From Henricia sp. BOLD:AAB3569 (lineage: Eukaryota > Echinodermata > Asteroidea > Spinulosida > Echinasteridae): DNA of 64,000 nt. Both the position numbers and the translations under genes were made by a program. The stretch lies in assembly GCA_037783545.1 (NCBI GenBank), contig JBBELK010000015.1, positions 1,736,001 to 1,800,000 on the forward strand, read 5' to 3'. This document shows, piece by piece, positions 10,879-21,529 of the stretch; positions within the stretch are counted from its first letter, which is position 1; each line of letters opens with the position of its first letter. The notes under the pieces are model-generated. The model ran no database searches, had not been told where the DNA came from, and saw nothing but the letters and a program-made list of their open reading frames with translations.

Positions 10879-12660
10879 TTAGGCTAATGAAACTCGATGT
10901 TATGTTTCCTGTAACATTTTTGTCAAGCCCAAATGAGGCAACTATTTCATTATTCATTATTCATTATTTTTCAGCATTTCATTATTTGCAAAGTAACGGC
11001 TTTTTGATCAAAACTTAGCGCGCTCTATACCCTCTGATAGTGTGTTAAAACATAACCCTGATCAATTTAGACACAAATTTGTATTTATTAAAGTATCCTT
11101 CACCATTTCCCAGGTATTTATGATTTATTTAAGGATCAAGATATATTTAAATAACAAAACACATTTATAACAGTCCACACATTTCAAAAGGGAATTGCAA
11201 ACCATGCTTTTCTACCTTTATTTAACTTACATTCCCATCAACAGGAGGTATGGTTTTTAATGCACTATAAATACACAAGTTGTTGTGAAACCAGGTGTTA
11301 CTAAAAGTAACGGTTACATATCTCTTCAGTTGTTTGTACTTCAAAGCACACAAAATTGCCAAAAACTTGACAAATTTCGTGAGCCAAGCATTTGGCCAGG
11401 TCAACAGCTGCTTTGGACATGTAGGATCAACGGATGTCAGACAAGTCGACCGTTGAGACAACTCGACCGTTGAGACATCTCCACCGTTGAGACAACTCGA
11501 CTCGAGACAAGTCGACCGCTGAGACAACTCAGCGGACACACTTAAATTTTGAAATTAAAATAACATTTTATTTTCAAACAATAAAAACATGTCGACCAGA
11601 ACGGCCGTGTCACTGAATGGGTAAGCACCATCACCTCCCCCCTTTTACTTGTCTCAACAGTCGACTTGTCTCAACGGTCGACTTGTCTTTCGAGTTGTCT
11701 CAACGGTCGAGTTGTCTCAACGGTCGACTTGTCTCAAGTCGAGTTGTTTCAACGGTCGACATGTCTGACCCCCGGATCAACAGCTGCTTTGGACATGTAG
11801 GACTGTTGTGAAGATCCAACATAGACAGATATTGGTACAACATGATGATTTAAATTACACTGTCGTTACCGAGTTCAACAATTGACTCAAATAACTGCAC
11901 CAAAGTGCACGTTTGAGACACAGTCGTGATAGTCCATGGCATCTTGGTTACACCCCCTTCCTGTATCTTCACTGACACAAACATTTTATCTGTCTCGCAT
12001 GATTTAACCTTCTTGAGATCTCTCCAAAACACGACAAACGATGCGACATGTGCGATTTACGATCCTGATGCGTCGACAGTAGTATAAAGCTAGCCGCAGT
12101 CACGTACGATGGCCCATTTGTGGTCCGCGCCGCTCGCTAACGATAAATACAATCGCCCATTTGTAGTTTGTGTAGTTCTAGGCTAGCACTCGCAGCTGAA
12201 AACCACCGATCTAATAACTACGATGGAGTGGACAGTTGTGTTTGTACAGCAGCGCGCCGGGCTTGCGCGTACGTACGTGCAGGGTTTTGCACACCGGGAA
12301 CATGCAAAAAAATGGCAGCGCTGTCTTCTCCAGGAATTTATTGTGATCACTGTTCACGTGCCGGCGGCCAGCCGCGCTTAATACTAGTACGTACTCGCTA
12401 TACTGGGGTATATTTTTTTGGGGGAAGAAAATGACGTTAAAATTTTTTTTGGCGGGAGGACGAGAATGAGCAATGTGAAATTCGAGCGCTGATTTTAAAA
12501 ATCCAACCAAAATGGCAGGAGAAAAAAATTAAAAACTTGATATATTTGGGAAAATACAAAATAATGAATTGTTTTAGGATTTTGGCATCTCAAACGCGGC
12601 CGAAAAATCCAAACGCGGGCGGGTTACGGGAAACATAACATCGAGTTTCATTAGCCTTAA
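10879..12660. mobile_element. Element-I, 1.8-kb DNA transposon-like unit with 37-bp inverted ends
   Basis: The left end TTAGGCTAATGAAACTCGAT (continuing GTTATGTTTCC-GTAAC) and the right end, reverse complemented, are about 37 bp and differ at only two or three positions. TTAA-like sequence borders the right end. The interior is unusually CpG- and GC-rich near 12050-12400 and contains the fold-back at 11427-11776. No transposase motif was recognised. A 60-codon minus frame at 11850-12032 is the longest open frame apart from the fold-back and ends of the element. It may be a non-autonomous element that captured host DNA, or two unrelated insertions bracketed by a repeat. Confidence 0.65.
11427..11776. 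mobile_element. Fold-back element J made of GTCGACCGTTGAGACA repeats
   Basis: The left arm (about 11434-11530) is a tandem array of GACAAGTCGACCGTTGA-type units. The right arm (about 11650-11775) is the same array inverted (TCAACGGTCGACTTGTC). They are separated by about 120 bp of unrelated sequence. GTCGAC palindromes recur throughout. Immediately outside, a perfect 26-bp sequence beginning TCAACAGCTGCTTTGGACAT is present on both sides (11401-11426 and 11777-11802). The structure matches fold-back elements, whose arms are built of short direct repeats. Confidence 0.8.
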
Positions 12661-12870
12661 CAATTCAAGCACTGTAGTTTGTAGTGTATTTCTAAAACAA
12701 ATTTTACCACTTTTAACTTAATTGATTAATTTGCATTATTAGTAAACATGTTTCAAGCAAAAGAGAGAAAATATGAGGTCAGAGGTACAGTCATGAACAT
12801 TTAGTTAAAAATGCACGAAGTATGAAAACTGTTTTTATTGTAAAATACCATACCTGTTGTTGAAACAAAG

Positions 12871-13106
12871 ATGATACTAAAACTTAGTGTTGACAAGCTT
12901 TCAAGAAGTAACAAGCGCAATCTCACCACACGTCCTCAGCTGACACAGTTGGAATTTCCTCCAAGAAATATCCCAAAATATCTCAGTGAAACATTCACCA
13001 CAGGTAAGGGGTCACAGTGTATGTGCAGTGTGTCTAAAAAAAAACTTGGGTGTGAATTTGATTGGCATGAATCACCAGCTGTTTTCTTCTGCATACAGGA
13101 AGTTGA
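12871..13106 (+). CDS. Candidate plus-strand exon pair with a 95-bp canonical intron
   Basis: An ATG at 12871 opens 44 codons ending at the strong donor CACAG|GTAAGG (13003/13004). A pyrimidine-rich acceptor TTTTCTTCTGCATACAG| lies at 13098. Splicing adds Gly-Ser and then a stop (13104-13106), giving a 46-residue product that includes PPRNIPKYLSETFTTG. The splice signals are the best matched pair in the window. The peptide is not recognised. It may be the last coding part of a gene whose earlier exons were not found, or a fortuitous ORF. Intron boundaries are seen in sequence; coding status is inference. Confidence 0.3.
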
Positions 13107-13109
13107 TCC

Positions 13110-14320
13110 CAAGATGTTATGGAAGGATTGAAGATTCAAAATGGAGTACTTCATAAGCACAAAACAATGTGAGGAATGCCAATCTCAACACAGGTTTTCC
13201 TTCCTAAAGCGTCCAAAGATCAGATTGTCCGTAACGGGGTCGATGCTCAAGTTCTAGAGAAATGACACCAATTGATAAAGCTGAAAGTCTTGCACAATCA
13301 CCCTCACAAAATGAAAGTGACAAGCACCAGTCCCTGCACGTACAGCCTTATGTTGATGTTCAATGCTAAGATTCTAAGTATGTAATCTTATTTGGATCCA
13401 TGCTGTGCCAGCTCCATATACCAACAACAGATACAGCCAGCATGCCTCATCAGTCGCACTGTTGGTTGCTTGGCTGAGTGCCCAATGGCTGTTGGAACAA
13501 GTCCAGCCTAGAATGTGATGCACGACTTCTCTGGACTCTCATTGGTCCTTCGGTAAAACCATCTCAAGATGATGAAGCCTCAAATGTCCAACAGATCAAA
13601 TAACAGACAGGAGGGGTAACACTGTACACAATGTCTACTGAAGGGATCAATAGTGTTCAACTTACCGAGGGGGCAGTCCAAACTTGTCAACATGTTCACG
13701 GTTCCACAAAGAGCAGGACGGTGGGGGAGGAGGAAGGTGGGGGGGAGGGGGAGGTGGAGGCGGAGGCGGAGGGGGGAGCGGTCGAAGACTGCATAGGACT
13801 TTACATGCACTGTAAAATCTTGATAAGTATTTTTTTAGGAATGGGGAGGGGGGCGGGGGGAGGAGGAAGGGGGTCTTAAAAAATATAACTCTTTGGATGG
13901 CCTTTTATACTTACAGTGGCCAAGTTTGAGAAGAATTTTCACATAAACATAGTACATGTACCTTCACACAGTGTATTTAACGAACAATATGATTGCAACT
14001 TTGCAGGACTGGATAATTCCACAGGATAATTCCACAGGATTAACATGCCTCATCAAAACCCAACCCTCACAAATGCCAAGCTGGTAATTGGTCGATAGCC
14101 CAAACTTTTTTACAATATCGGTGACCCCACAAGTCCATTGCTGACAGTATCACGACTGTGAGTCACCTGATGCAAAAATACGATATATTTATATAAACTA
14201 GACAGGAAGGGTCTATGCCAAAGAGTCAACATAAAACCACATGACAGAGTGATGAAATCATAGATTTAGAGCTACCAGATTGTTAGGCAACATTCTGTGT
14301 GCACATATCATAATTACGCA
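13110..14320. other. No gene recognised; two G-rich tracts
   Basis: GGA/GGC-rich tracts lie at 13721-13783 and 13841-13875 and contain several runs of four or more G on the plus strand. GATAATTCCACAG is duplicated at about 14010-14040. 13140-13560 has lower AT content and broken open frames that might be an old decayed exon, but I see no clear homology. Confidence 0.5.
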
Positions 14321-14332
14321 GGAATGAGGGCT

Positions 14333-14520
14333 TTAAATCCATCACAGGTCCAGAGATGATATGATCACAATTCTGTTCAAGTCTAAGCAACACTAGATGC
14401 ATGCACACACAGGAATGACTTTGTTGCAGTTCATTTGAACTTGATTTGTGGAAGATTGTGACATGAATTAAGACCCAGGGACTTGGGATACTGATAATGG
14501 ACTTGTGATCGACTTGACTA
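14333..14520. mobile_element. MITE-C copy 2, degraded
   Basis: It shares with 1601-1824 the blocks TCCATCACAGGTCCAGAG, AGTTCATTTGAA and GAATTAAGACCCAGGGACTT in the same order. It is clearly more diverged, with imperfect ends. It directly abuts the inverted MITE-B copy. Confidence 0.6.
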
Positions 14521-14523
14521 TTG

Positions 14524-14748
14524 ATCACTTTCAAATGACGTCACTTCCTACAAAGTGTCACGTCCATCAGGATTTTAAGAGTAATTTTTTGTGACGCGCA
14601 TCGGTTGCGCCGTATTTCGAACAAATTTTGAGCAACATGCGTGCGTGTTTGGAACATTTTCCAGGGTGTGCGTGCGCGTACTTAATGCCGTTTAATACGC
14701 AGTAGCATTTTTCCTACGAAGATGCCGTCTGTGAGATGGTCAATAGGA
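14524..14748. mobile_element. MITE-B copy 2, inverted and lacking clean ends
   Basis: In reverse orientation it matches 1100-1350 over the region with TGACGTCA, the block containing GACGTGCATCGGCTGCGCCA-like sequence, GGAACATTTTCCAGG and GATGCCGTCTGTGAGA. The CAGGGCTCG ends seen in copy 1 are not present, so this copy is truncated. The same pair of families (B and C) lies close together in both places, though not adjacent in copy 1. Confidence 0.55.
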
Positions 14749-15216
14749 CCTACATGTACAAGTGCATATACATTGTACGTAGCACTGTATAGAACCAGCC
14801 AGAACTAGAGCAATTATAATTGTTCACATAAACCACAAATAAAAAAGTTGGACAACGATTCAAAATTTATACTGCGACCAAACACTGTAAACTACATTTA
14901 GATGAGCAAAACTCAGTTAATATTTAAAATAAAACTGGAAACTTTTTTGTTAACAATCTTTGTATCATGTAAACATTTTGTGAAAAGGGCTTTTTACACG
15001 CAATGCGCATATAAAGCTTCCACTGATTAAAATTCAGTGCGATGCAACTACATGTAGGTCCTTAAGTGAGTTTACAACTTTTAAAGAATATTTTGACGAT
15101 AATCACGCTTCCATTTCAAACAGGCCACATAAGCATATGCATTTACGTACATGTACATGTACGTACATGTATACGTGTACACAGGCTGCGGAAACCTTCA
15201 TGTAGACTACATGTAC

Positions 15217-15453
15217 CTCAGTAAATTCCGAACGGAAAATAAATGCAAATGGGAAAGCATCGTATTTCATTACTACTACATTGAGAGGGCCTTCCCTTGT
15301 CATAAATTGACAGTCTTCGCATTTTAAAATACATGCTACTCTATCTGTGTCATACATCACAAGCGCCATCCCTACTAAATTCCCATATATGGACTGGTCT
15401 GCCTGCTCCCCAAGCACATACCCTTCACTGCTACAGTCTAATACCTGCTCCAT
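15217..15453 (-). CDS. Weak candidate coding exon, unidentified
   Basis: An ATG in a strong start context (AGCATGG) opens 79 codons (MEQVLDCSSEGYVLGEQADQ...) ending at the donor GAG|GTACAT in phase 0. The frame stays open upstream for about 25 codons. The peptide has a hydrophobic middle (GMALVMY), a CxxC-like KCEDC and an FPFAFIF stretch. It matches no family I know. Open frames of this length are expected by chance in 64 kb of AT-rich DNA, so the strand and phase agreement with the other candidate exons is the main support. Confidence 0.25.
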
Positions 15454-15539
15454 GCTTTCTTTGGTAGTCTCATTAAAAGTCTGTATACAATGCCACAGCT
15501 GGCTGTCTCGGTATGTAAACTTAATCAATCAACATCCTT

Positions 15540-16670
15540 TCCTGGCAAATGAAATTAAAAAAAAGTTTTGTTTGGATTCTTATGTAAACACTGTATATTT
15601 CTTCAGAATTCCTTCTGTCAGGTCTTGCACTCTTGCAGGGGAGATTGCCTTCTTCTTCGTTGACACTATGATAATAGACTGCATTTATTTTAGGAAAGCG
15701 GCTTCGGATTGTTAGCATAAATAGTGAGATTGTCAAATTCAGCAAACTCAACAATTCTGGCAAAAGTACCAGTACAACAAAATAATTAACTATGGTTATA
15801 ACGCAGACACAAATTGAGAGGTTACTTCCTCAAGGTGTTTTCCTCAGTTCTGTAAAAGTTGCAATTTTTTAAATTTTATACCGACTAACTACAGAAACGC
15901 AAATTTTCAGTTTAATCAACATTTCAACATTTCTTTCGTAATTATCTGTAAGTTGACATAGAAAAATGTTCACATGATAGCCTCGTTATGCATGACTGCA
16001 TAAAGCTTCTTGTATGCTGAAAACTCTCACTGTCAGATTAAAAAAAAAATTTAATCAAAAAGTAGAAAATTTCATCATTTCTTTTGTTGCTCGATATAGT
16101 AGGATTGACAACATTTCACTGAACCACCATAAATGTTACACAGGCCCTTGACCTCATGGACAAATATCCATTAAACAACTAGCACCATAAATGGTGTACT
16201 GAAAATACCACTCCCAAAAAGAAAAGCAGGAAAGCATGCCATATATGGGCATAAAATGACCACAGCCTTGCACCACTATTTGGTCTCATGGGCACTATCA
16301 AATCTATGCACAGCATGGGGCATCTTCACTCTTCCATAAATGTGTGCTATTTCACACTTTAAAGCAAAGTTCAACACTTGCAGAGCTGCAACACAGGTCA
16401 AATACATGACAAGCAATTGAAGAATTTATTATGTTTAATCCCTGTCGAATTTATCCCTGCCAGTTTCACACCAGGGGCAACCTGGGCCAAAACATCCTGG
16501 TTCACACAGTGCTGGCATGGGGTGAGAAAAAACTCTATAAAGTTCCTCGTTTTCAAGTTCTTGCAGTCAACCTCACATAAACCCCAGAGTCTAGTCATGA
16601 CAGTGAAAATGCAACATGGATCCTTCCTAGAATACAAGGATAACCACAAGGTACAGCATTTCCCCCCGAA
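15540..16670. other. No gene recognised
   Basis: Overlapping ORFs on both strands at 16378-16704 lack family signatures and share the same interval, so neither is convincing. The rest is AT-rich. No repeat family was recognised. Confidence 0.5.
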
Positions 16671-16672
16671 AT

Positions 16673-16780
16673 TTAAAGGCAGAGGCTCGTCAATGCGTGC
16701 GTGAGGCCTTTGCTATTGAGCTGCATATTTCATGGCATAAATCTGGCCTCATGCGCGCATTGACGAGCCTCTGCCTTTAA
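16673..16780. mobile_element. MITE-K copy 1 (TTAAAGGCAGAGGCTCGTC ends)
   Basis: Near-perfect palindrome: TTAAAGGCAGAGGCTCGTCA at the left and TGACGAGCCTCTGCCTTTAA at the right. It is the shortest of four copies (others at 24685-24825, 53862-54002 and 59050-59148). Both ends border TTAA-type sequence. Confidence 0.85.
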
Positions 16781-17080
16781 ACACTCAACAATGTAACACA
16801 TACTGTACTCAGTTTGAACATTCAAAACTTACCTGGAGTATGACCACAAAAGTCAAGGTTGGGCAGACAGGCACAGTCCAACACAAAGCAGGAAAACGTT
16901 GATAGACAAATATAAGAAGAGGAGAGAAAAGAAAAACAACACGTTAGTCCATTATTCAGTGTTTTGCTTTGTAATAAATATTTCAATGACACATACATGT
17001 ACATACATTGGCAGCATTTGTCAATTCCAAGAGATAGTATTCTGGTGAGAGTACATGATAAGGGAGAGAGGGAGAAGGGG

Positions 17081-17545
17081 GCGAAGAGGAGGGGAGGGGG
17101 GCGAAGAGGAGGGGAGGGGGGCGAAGAGGAGGGGAGGGGGGGCGAAGAGGAGGGGAGGGGGGCGAAGAGGAGGGGAGGGGGGCGAAGAGGAGGGGAGGGG
17201 GGCGAAGAGGAGGGGAGGGGGGCGAAGAGGAGGGGAGGGGGGCGAAGAGGAGGGGAGGGGGCGAAGAGGAGGGGAGGGGGGCGAAGAGGAGGGGAGGGGG
17301 GCGAAGAGGAGGGGAGGGGGGCGAAGAGGAGGGGAGGGGGGGCGAAGAGGAGGGGAGGGGGGCGAAGAGGAGGGGAGGGGGGCGAAGAGGAGGGGAGGGG
17401 GGAAAAGAGGAGGGGAGGGGGGCGAAGAGGAGGGGAGGGGGGCGAAGAGGAGGGGAGGGGGCGAAGAGGAGGGGAGGGGGGCGAAGAGGAGGGGAGGGGG
17501 GCGAAGAGGAGGGGAGGGGGGCGAAGAGGAGGGGAGGGGGCGGGG
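17081..17545. repeat. 20-bp purine minisatellite, about 23 copies
   Basis: Tandem array of GCGAAGAGGAGGGGAGGGGG with units of 19-21 bp. Variation is almost only in the length of the G run, plus one unit with AAAAG in place of GCGAAG near 17402. The plus strand is purine-rich with many G4-G6 runs, so triplex or G-quadruplex formation is plausible. Long open frames in all six frames are artefacts of the repeat. Confidence 0.97.
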
Positions 17546-17559
17546 GCTGGGCAGTAAAA

Positions 17560-18915
17560 TCTTTTCCAATTAGTACTGCTTTAATATCTATAAATTTCTG
17601 TCTTACATACATAAACCCTGTAAAACATTTTCTACAGATTGAATCAGCTGAATGCAACTAAAGACCAACATGCATGTTTACAGGTTATTCAGACACCTTT
17701 ATACGGTACCAAAACATTTTGGGACTTTTTTTATTGGGCCATAACGATTTATGCACCTTTAAAGTTTATGTACCATTTATGCAAATAACCATGTGGCGAA
17801 ATCAGGAAACTGGGCTGGGACCATTTTTGCATACCTGGCCATGTGTAAATGTTTTTTTTTAAATTCCCTGTCATAAAGTTCCTTTTTTATCAGTCTTCGT
17901 AGTAGGGCATTTAAACAGAGCTATAAATATTTAATAACACATCAGCTTTAAATTCCTGATGTGCATGTATGCATATCACTGGGTATCTGAAAACTGCGGT
18001 GTAATAGGCCTACTGGTGCCAGTATTTCTTTAAAGTTCAATATCATATACATTGATGGATTCACTTTGCTGTTGTTTCACAGCAAACTCAAACAAACTAT
18101 CGTACAAAACTAGGAAGCAAAAAAAAGAAGGCATGCAGACATGTACAGTATGTACTTGTAATGGTACTGGTACATGTACACCAACTAATTGTAAATAAAC
18201 AGATGTATTAAAGCAGTGGGCCAAAACTTTGATGTAAAAAGAATTTGACAGAAGTTTTCACTGGAAACCTATTTGCAAAAACTAAAAATGGTGGAAGAAA
18301 AGGTCTAATTTGTGAAATGGTTAAACTAAGTAACATTTTATGACAAGCTATAACCTTCAGAACTGCAGTGAGTCACAGTCCATTTCCTGAAAAAAATGGC
18401 TACCACACAGCCTACATGTACGGTATTCTGTTTAATTAGCACTTCCTCTTAATGCTTACTGCACAAAAACGAAAATGTCTAAACTTGGTTTTATCTGGTA
18501 TTCTCATGTCTGCAACAAAACAAATGCAGCCCACATTTAAGCTGCCTATAAAAGACCAGGCGCCATACTCGTAAGTCATCCTGGTCATTTTATGAAGCAT
18601 TCTTGATGACACAGGCTCAGACCGAAGAATGATTATTCGCTGATTCTATCAAAACTACCGCCATCCTGTCTGAGGGATGAAATATACACTGAGCCGTTTT
18701 AGTACTGCAATGTGTATGGTGTATTACAGCTAGTCCTGCGTTGATTTACTATCTTTTTGCTTATTATGGCCAGTTGGAGTTTGCCAGATACAAACAAATT
18801 TGCAGACCTAAGGACCTGCTGTCACCATTAATTGGACGGTTCACTATATCTGAGTCACTAAAATGCAAACAAAACACTCCTTTCCACAAAATAAAACAGC
18901 AGAACAGCCATGTTA
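17560..18915. other. No gene recognised
   Basis: AT-rich, unique-looking DNA with a few TACATGTA sites. No exon or repeat family is supported. Confidence 0.55.
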
Positions 18916-18917
18916 CA

Positions 18918-19392
18918 CCCCGTTCTACACTCGATTCGCCTTTGCCGAATCGAACTCCGCAATTTCCAAAAAGAGGAGTTGAAGCCGGGTAGGCACTAAG
19001 TGTAAACGCAAAAGGTGAATTGAAAAAGGCGGATCAGACCCGGGTCTGATTCGCCTTTTTCAAGTCACCTTTGGGGTAGGGTTGAACCCTGCAATCGTCA
19101 AGGTCGCTTGTAGTGTAAACGCTACCCGAATACAGATTCGGCAATTTGAGTGTCCTTGGGGCGGTGCCCGCAGTGTAGTAGATTTAATCGACCAATCTGG
19201 CACTAGTGCAGCAACACCTAACAGCTCACGCATGCGCTGCAGTTACATTTAGTGGTGACTTTTGCGGTTTCTGAAGCGAGTTGAAACGATTTGGGGTGTA
19301 GTGTAAACGCGGCAAATGTTCAGTTTTGTGGTCGCAATAAAAATGCTGGATCTGTATCCACCTTTGCCGATTCGAGTGTAAACACGGTGTTA
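18918..19392 (+). mobile_element. MITE-L copy 1 (modular GTGTAAACGC element)
   Basis: The ends are inverted around CCGTGTTTACACTCGA (right end TCGAGTGTAAACACGG). Inside, AGTGTAAACGC-like blocks recur three more times (about 18989, 19111 and 19297). Each looks like an internal terminus, so the element seems to be built from modules. A palindrome TCAGACCCGGGTCTGA lies near 19044. Copies in the opposite orientation lie at 29346-29748 and 54829-55274. Confidence 0.85.
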
Positions 19393-19584
19393 GTCTTTAG
19401 ATTAACAAAATCCATGTTTAATTCTATCCGAGTCATTAAAACAAAACACTCCTTCCCACAAATACATCTGCATGTTCATGCACTGGTTAATGCGCTCTCT
19501 GGATATGTACGACTAAGGAGCGTTATAATGAGAGTTTACTGCACATGTATCTTGCCAATTAGATGTACATGTATCTCTTAACAA

Positions 19585-19737
19585 TAACACGTTGAATGCC
19601 GACTACGGTATGAGTACATACTTGTAGCAACAGGTGTACCGGATTCTGCCACTGCGAGTATTACATGTACTCGTAGAAAATGGGAATGTCCTCTGTGGGA
19701 ACGCCCTGTGAAACTATGCTCGGCAGTCAACGTGTTA
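19585..19737. mobile_element. MITE-M (TAACACGTTGA-TGCCGA ends)
   Basis: Left TAACACGTTGAATGCCGA and right TCGGCAGTCAACGTGTTA form inverted ends of about 18 bp with one mismatch. The interior is about 115 bp, with TACATGTACTCGTAG near the middle. One copy only. Confidence 0.7.
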
Positions 19738-20087
19738 AAGGCTCTGTCCAGGTAAAAATACTAATTTTAACCATCACCTCACAGAGTCAGGCATTCAGTG
19801 GCTTTGGTTATTCAGCTGTGCAATGACGCTAGATTCATTTAAGCACACAGGGACCTCTAGCAGTACGAAGCTGTATGCTTCACAATTCGCAGAGCATGCA
19901 TCCAGACATGAAGTCAAGATTTGTTTTTGTACAGCGCTTGTTTGAGTTGGTTGTCTGATGCGTGCGGAAGGGAGACAAGTGAAATGGGTCAGGCAGACAT
20001 GAGGAGTAAAAAATTGTGAGCGACACAGGAACAAACAGACAGGCGTCATCATCCCTTACTGACAAAACATCATGTTTGTCCCCTTTA

Positions 20088-20235
20088 AGCGGGCCTTCCC
20101 ACTGTGCGATTTTGGCCACGAATTAGGTACGATTAGGTAGATTGTGTATAGATTTTAGACTCTATACGCAATCGTACCAAATTGCAGCTAATCGTACCTA
20201 ATTCGTGGCCAAAATCGCACAGTGGGAGGCCCGCT
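20088..20235. mobile_element. MITE-N copy 1, long palindrome with TTA target duplication
   Basis: The whole 148 bp is an inverted repeat, from AGCGGGCCTTCCCACTGTGC at the left to GCACAGTGGGAGGCCCGCT at the right. The arms extend through ATTTTGGCCACGAATTAGGT. TTA lies directly outside both ends (20085-20087 and 20236-20238), the 3-bp TWA-type duplication typical of PIF/Harbinger elements. Second copy at 50636-50768. Confidence 0.9.
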
Positions 20236-21064
20236 TTAAAGAAAGCATATGCTAGTCCAGTGCTACAGTTCTTATACACGGTACCCTGTGGAGACTCGGG
20301 TATAATAGGGAACAAAAGGATGAAAAGGTCTCCACAACCAACACATGAACCGGTTTTTGTTGCCCGACATGTTTCTACTGATTTGGCCAAACTATAAAAT
20401 GCCAGAGTGTCGGCCCTTACACCGTTTACAAGTGCCGGAAGAAGCTATTTTGAGTCATGCAGTTTAACTCGTACACAAATAAAGCACCCTGCGATGCGCT
20501 GCAGTATACACACAAACCTTTACAAATTTCTGTTTAAATGAGGCACCAGAAATACCTTCAATTTCACGTTCGAAATACCCAATAATTCACCACTTTTGGA
20601 AATATAATATTTTAAATAATCAAAAAATTCACAAACCTGAACCACAGTGCTTTAAAAACGTCGGAACAGTAAATGCTAGAGCTCTTCTGACAACGATGTC
20701 CCTTCAAATAATAGTCAAAGCCAGCAACACTGACTTTCCTCTCGTGTACATGTATACAATGTACGTGGGTCATTATTTCTCTATGGCTTATGATTTCAAT
20801 TAACTCCAACCCTCCAATATCCAAAAAAGGATAAAAAATAATCAGTTGATTTTGGAGAATTAGTGTTAATTACAGTTACACTGGAGGGCAGCTCAACTTA
20901 ATTCTGTAAATCTTGCCAGTACACATACACTTGTTCCACAGCTGATTGCATTTGTAATTAAAAAGATCATGTCCCATAATTAGTTGCATTGTAGAAAGAC
21001 CATATGAAAATGCCAGTGTAACCCTTTGTTAGACACTGTACCAAAATACAGTACATGTACAATG

Positions 21065-21262
21065 AGGTGCGAATCCACATACAATCGCGGACATCCCTTT
21101 GTTCCTCTTTTGTTTGGACATAGTCTATTTTTCCTTACTCTCGTTGGTTTTGTACAGGAGCGAATCGCGGACGTTCGCTTGCCAATCGCGGACGATATTG
21201 TTCTCTTTGTTAGACCTCCCTAAAACGTCCACGATTGTTTGGGAGAACAAGCGCATGTATGT
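21065..21262. repeat. Repeat-O copy 1, near-identical to 63164-63352
   Basis: About 190 bp matches 63164-63352 at very high identity. I see one 9-bp insertion here (TCTCTTTGT) and only a few substitutions. ATCGCGGACGT-type motifs recur three times, with one inverted copy (ACGTCCACGAT) near the right. Clear terminal repeats are not visible, so the class is unknown. The high similarity implies recent duplication or mobility. Confidence 0.85.
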
Positions 21263-21461
21263 ACATACATGTTCACACTGAGCAACAAAAGAAACACTTT
21301 TTGGTTGAAAATTGCAGTCAATCTAAGAGTAGGAAGTTTCAGCACAAAGAAGCTTTATGCAGCCATGCATAATGAAGCTGTTATGTGAATATTTCAACTT
21401 AATTACAAAAGAAATATTATAATTAACAAATTATAAAATCGCTGCTCAGTATACACACAGT

Positions 21462-21524
21462 ACTAGTCTAAAAAGTTGGCATTTCGTGCATACACTGTAT
21501 GTACTTTATGAAAGACCCCTAAGC
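21462..21524. mobile_element. MITE-V fragment
   Basis: AGTCTAAAAAGTTGGCATTT followed by CGTGCATAC...TGTACTTTATG matches the right part of the MITE-V copy nested at 55715-55878 (AGTCTAAAAAGTCGGCATTC). Only about 60 bp is preserved. Confidence 0.55.
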
Positions 21525-21529
21525 ACGAC

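Noticed and set aside
16378-16704. Overlapping 108- and 83-codon frames on opposite strands
   Set aside because: Both strands are open over the same bases and neither shows motifs, so coding cannot be assigned.
16822-16900. Perfect donor CAG|GTAAGT on the minus strand at about 16831
   Set aside because: The open frame before it has no ATG and no acceptor. It could be an untranslated exon, but there is nothing else to support it.
16964-17657. Long open frames of 170-220 codons on both strands rich in Gly/Arg/Glu or Pro/Ser/Leu
   Set aside because: They are translations of the 20-bp minisatellite. All frames are open because the unit has no stop, and there is no protein signature.
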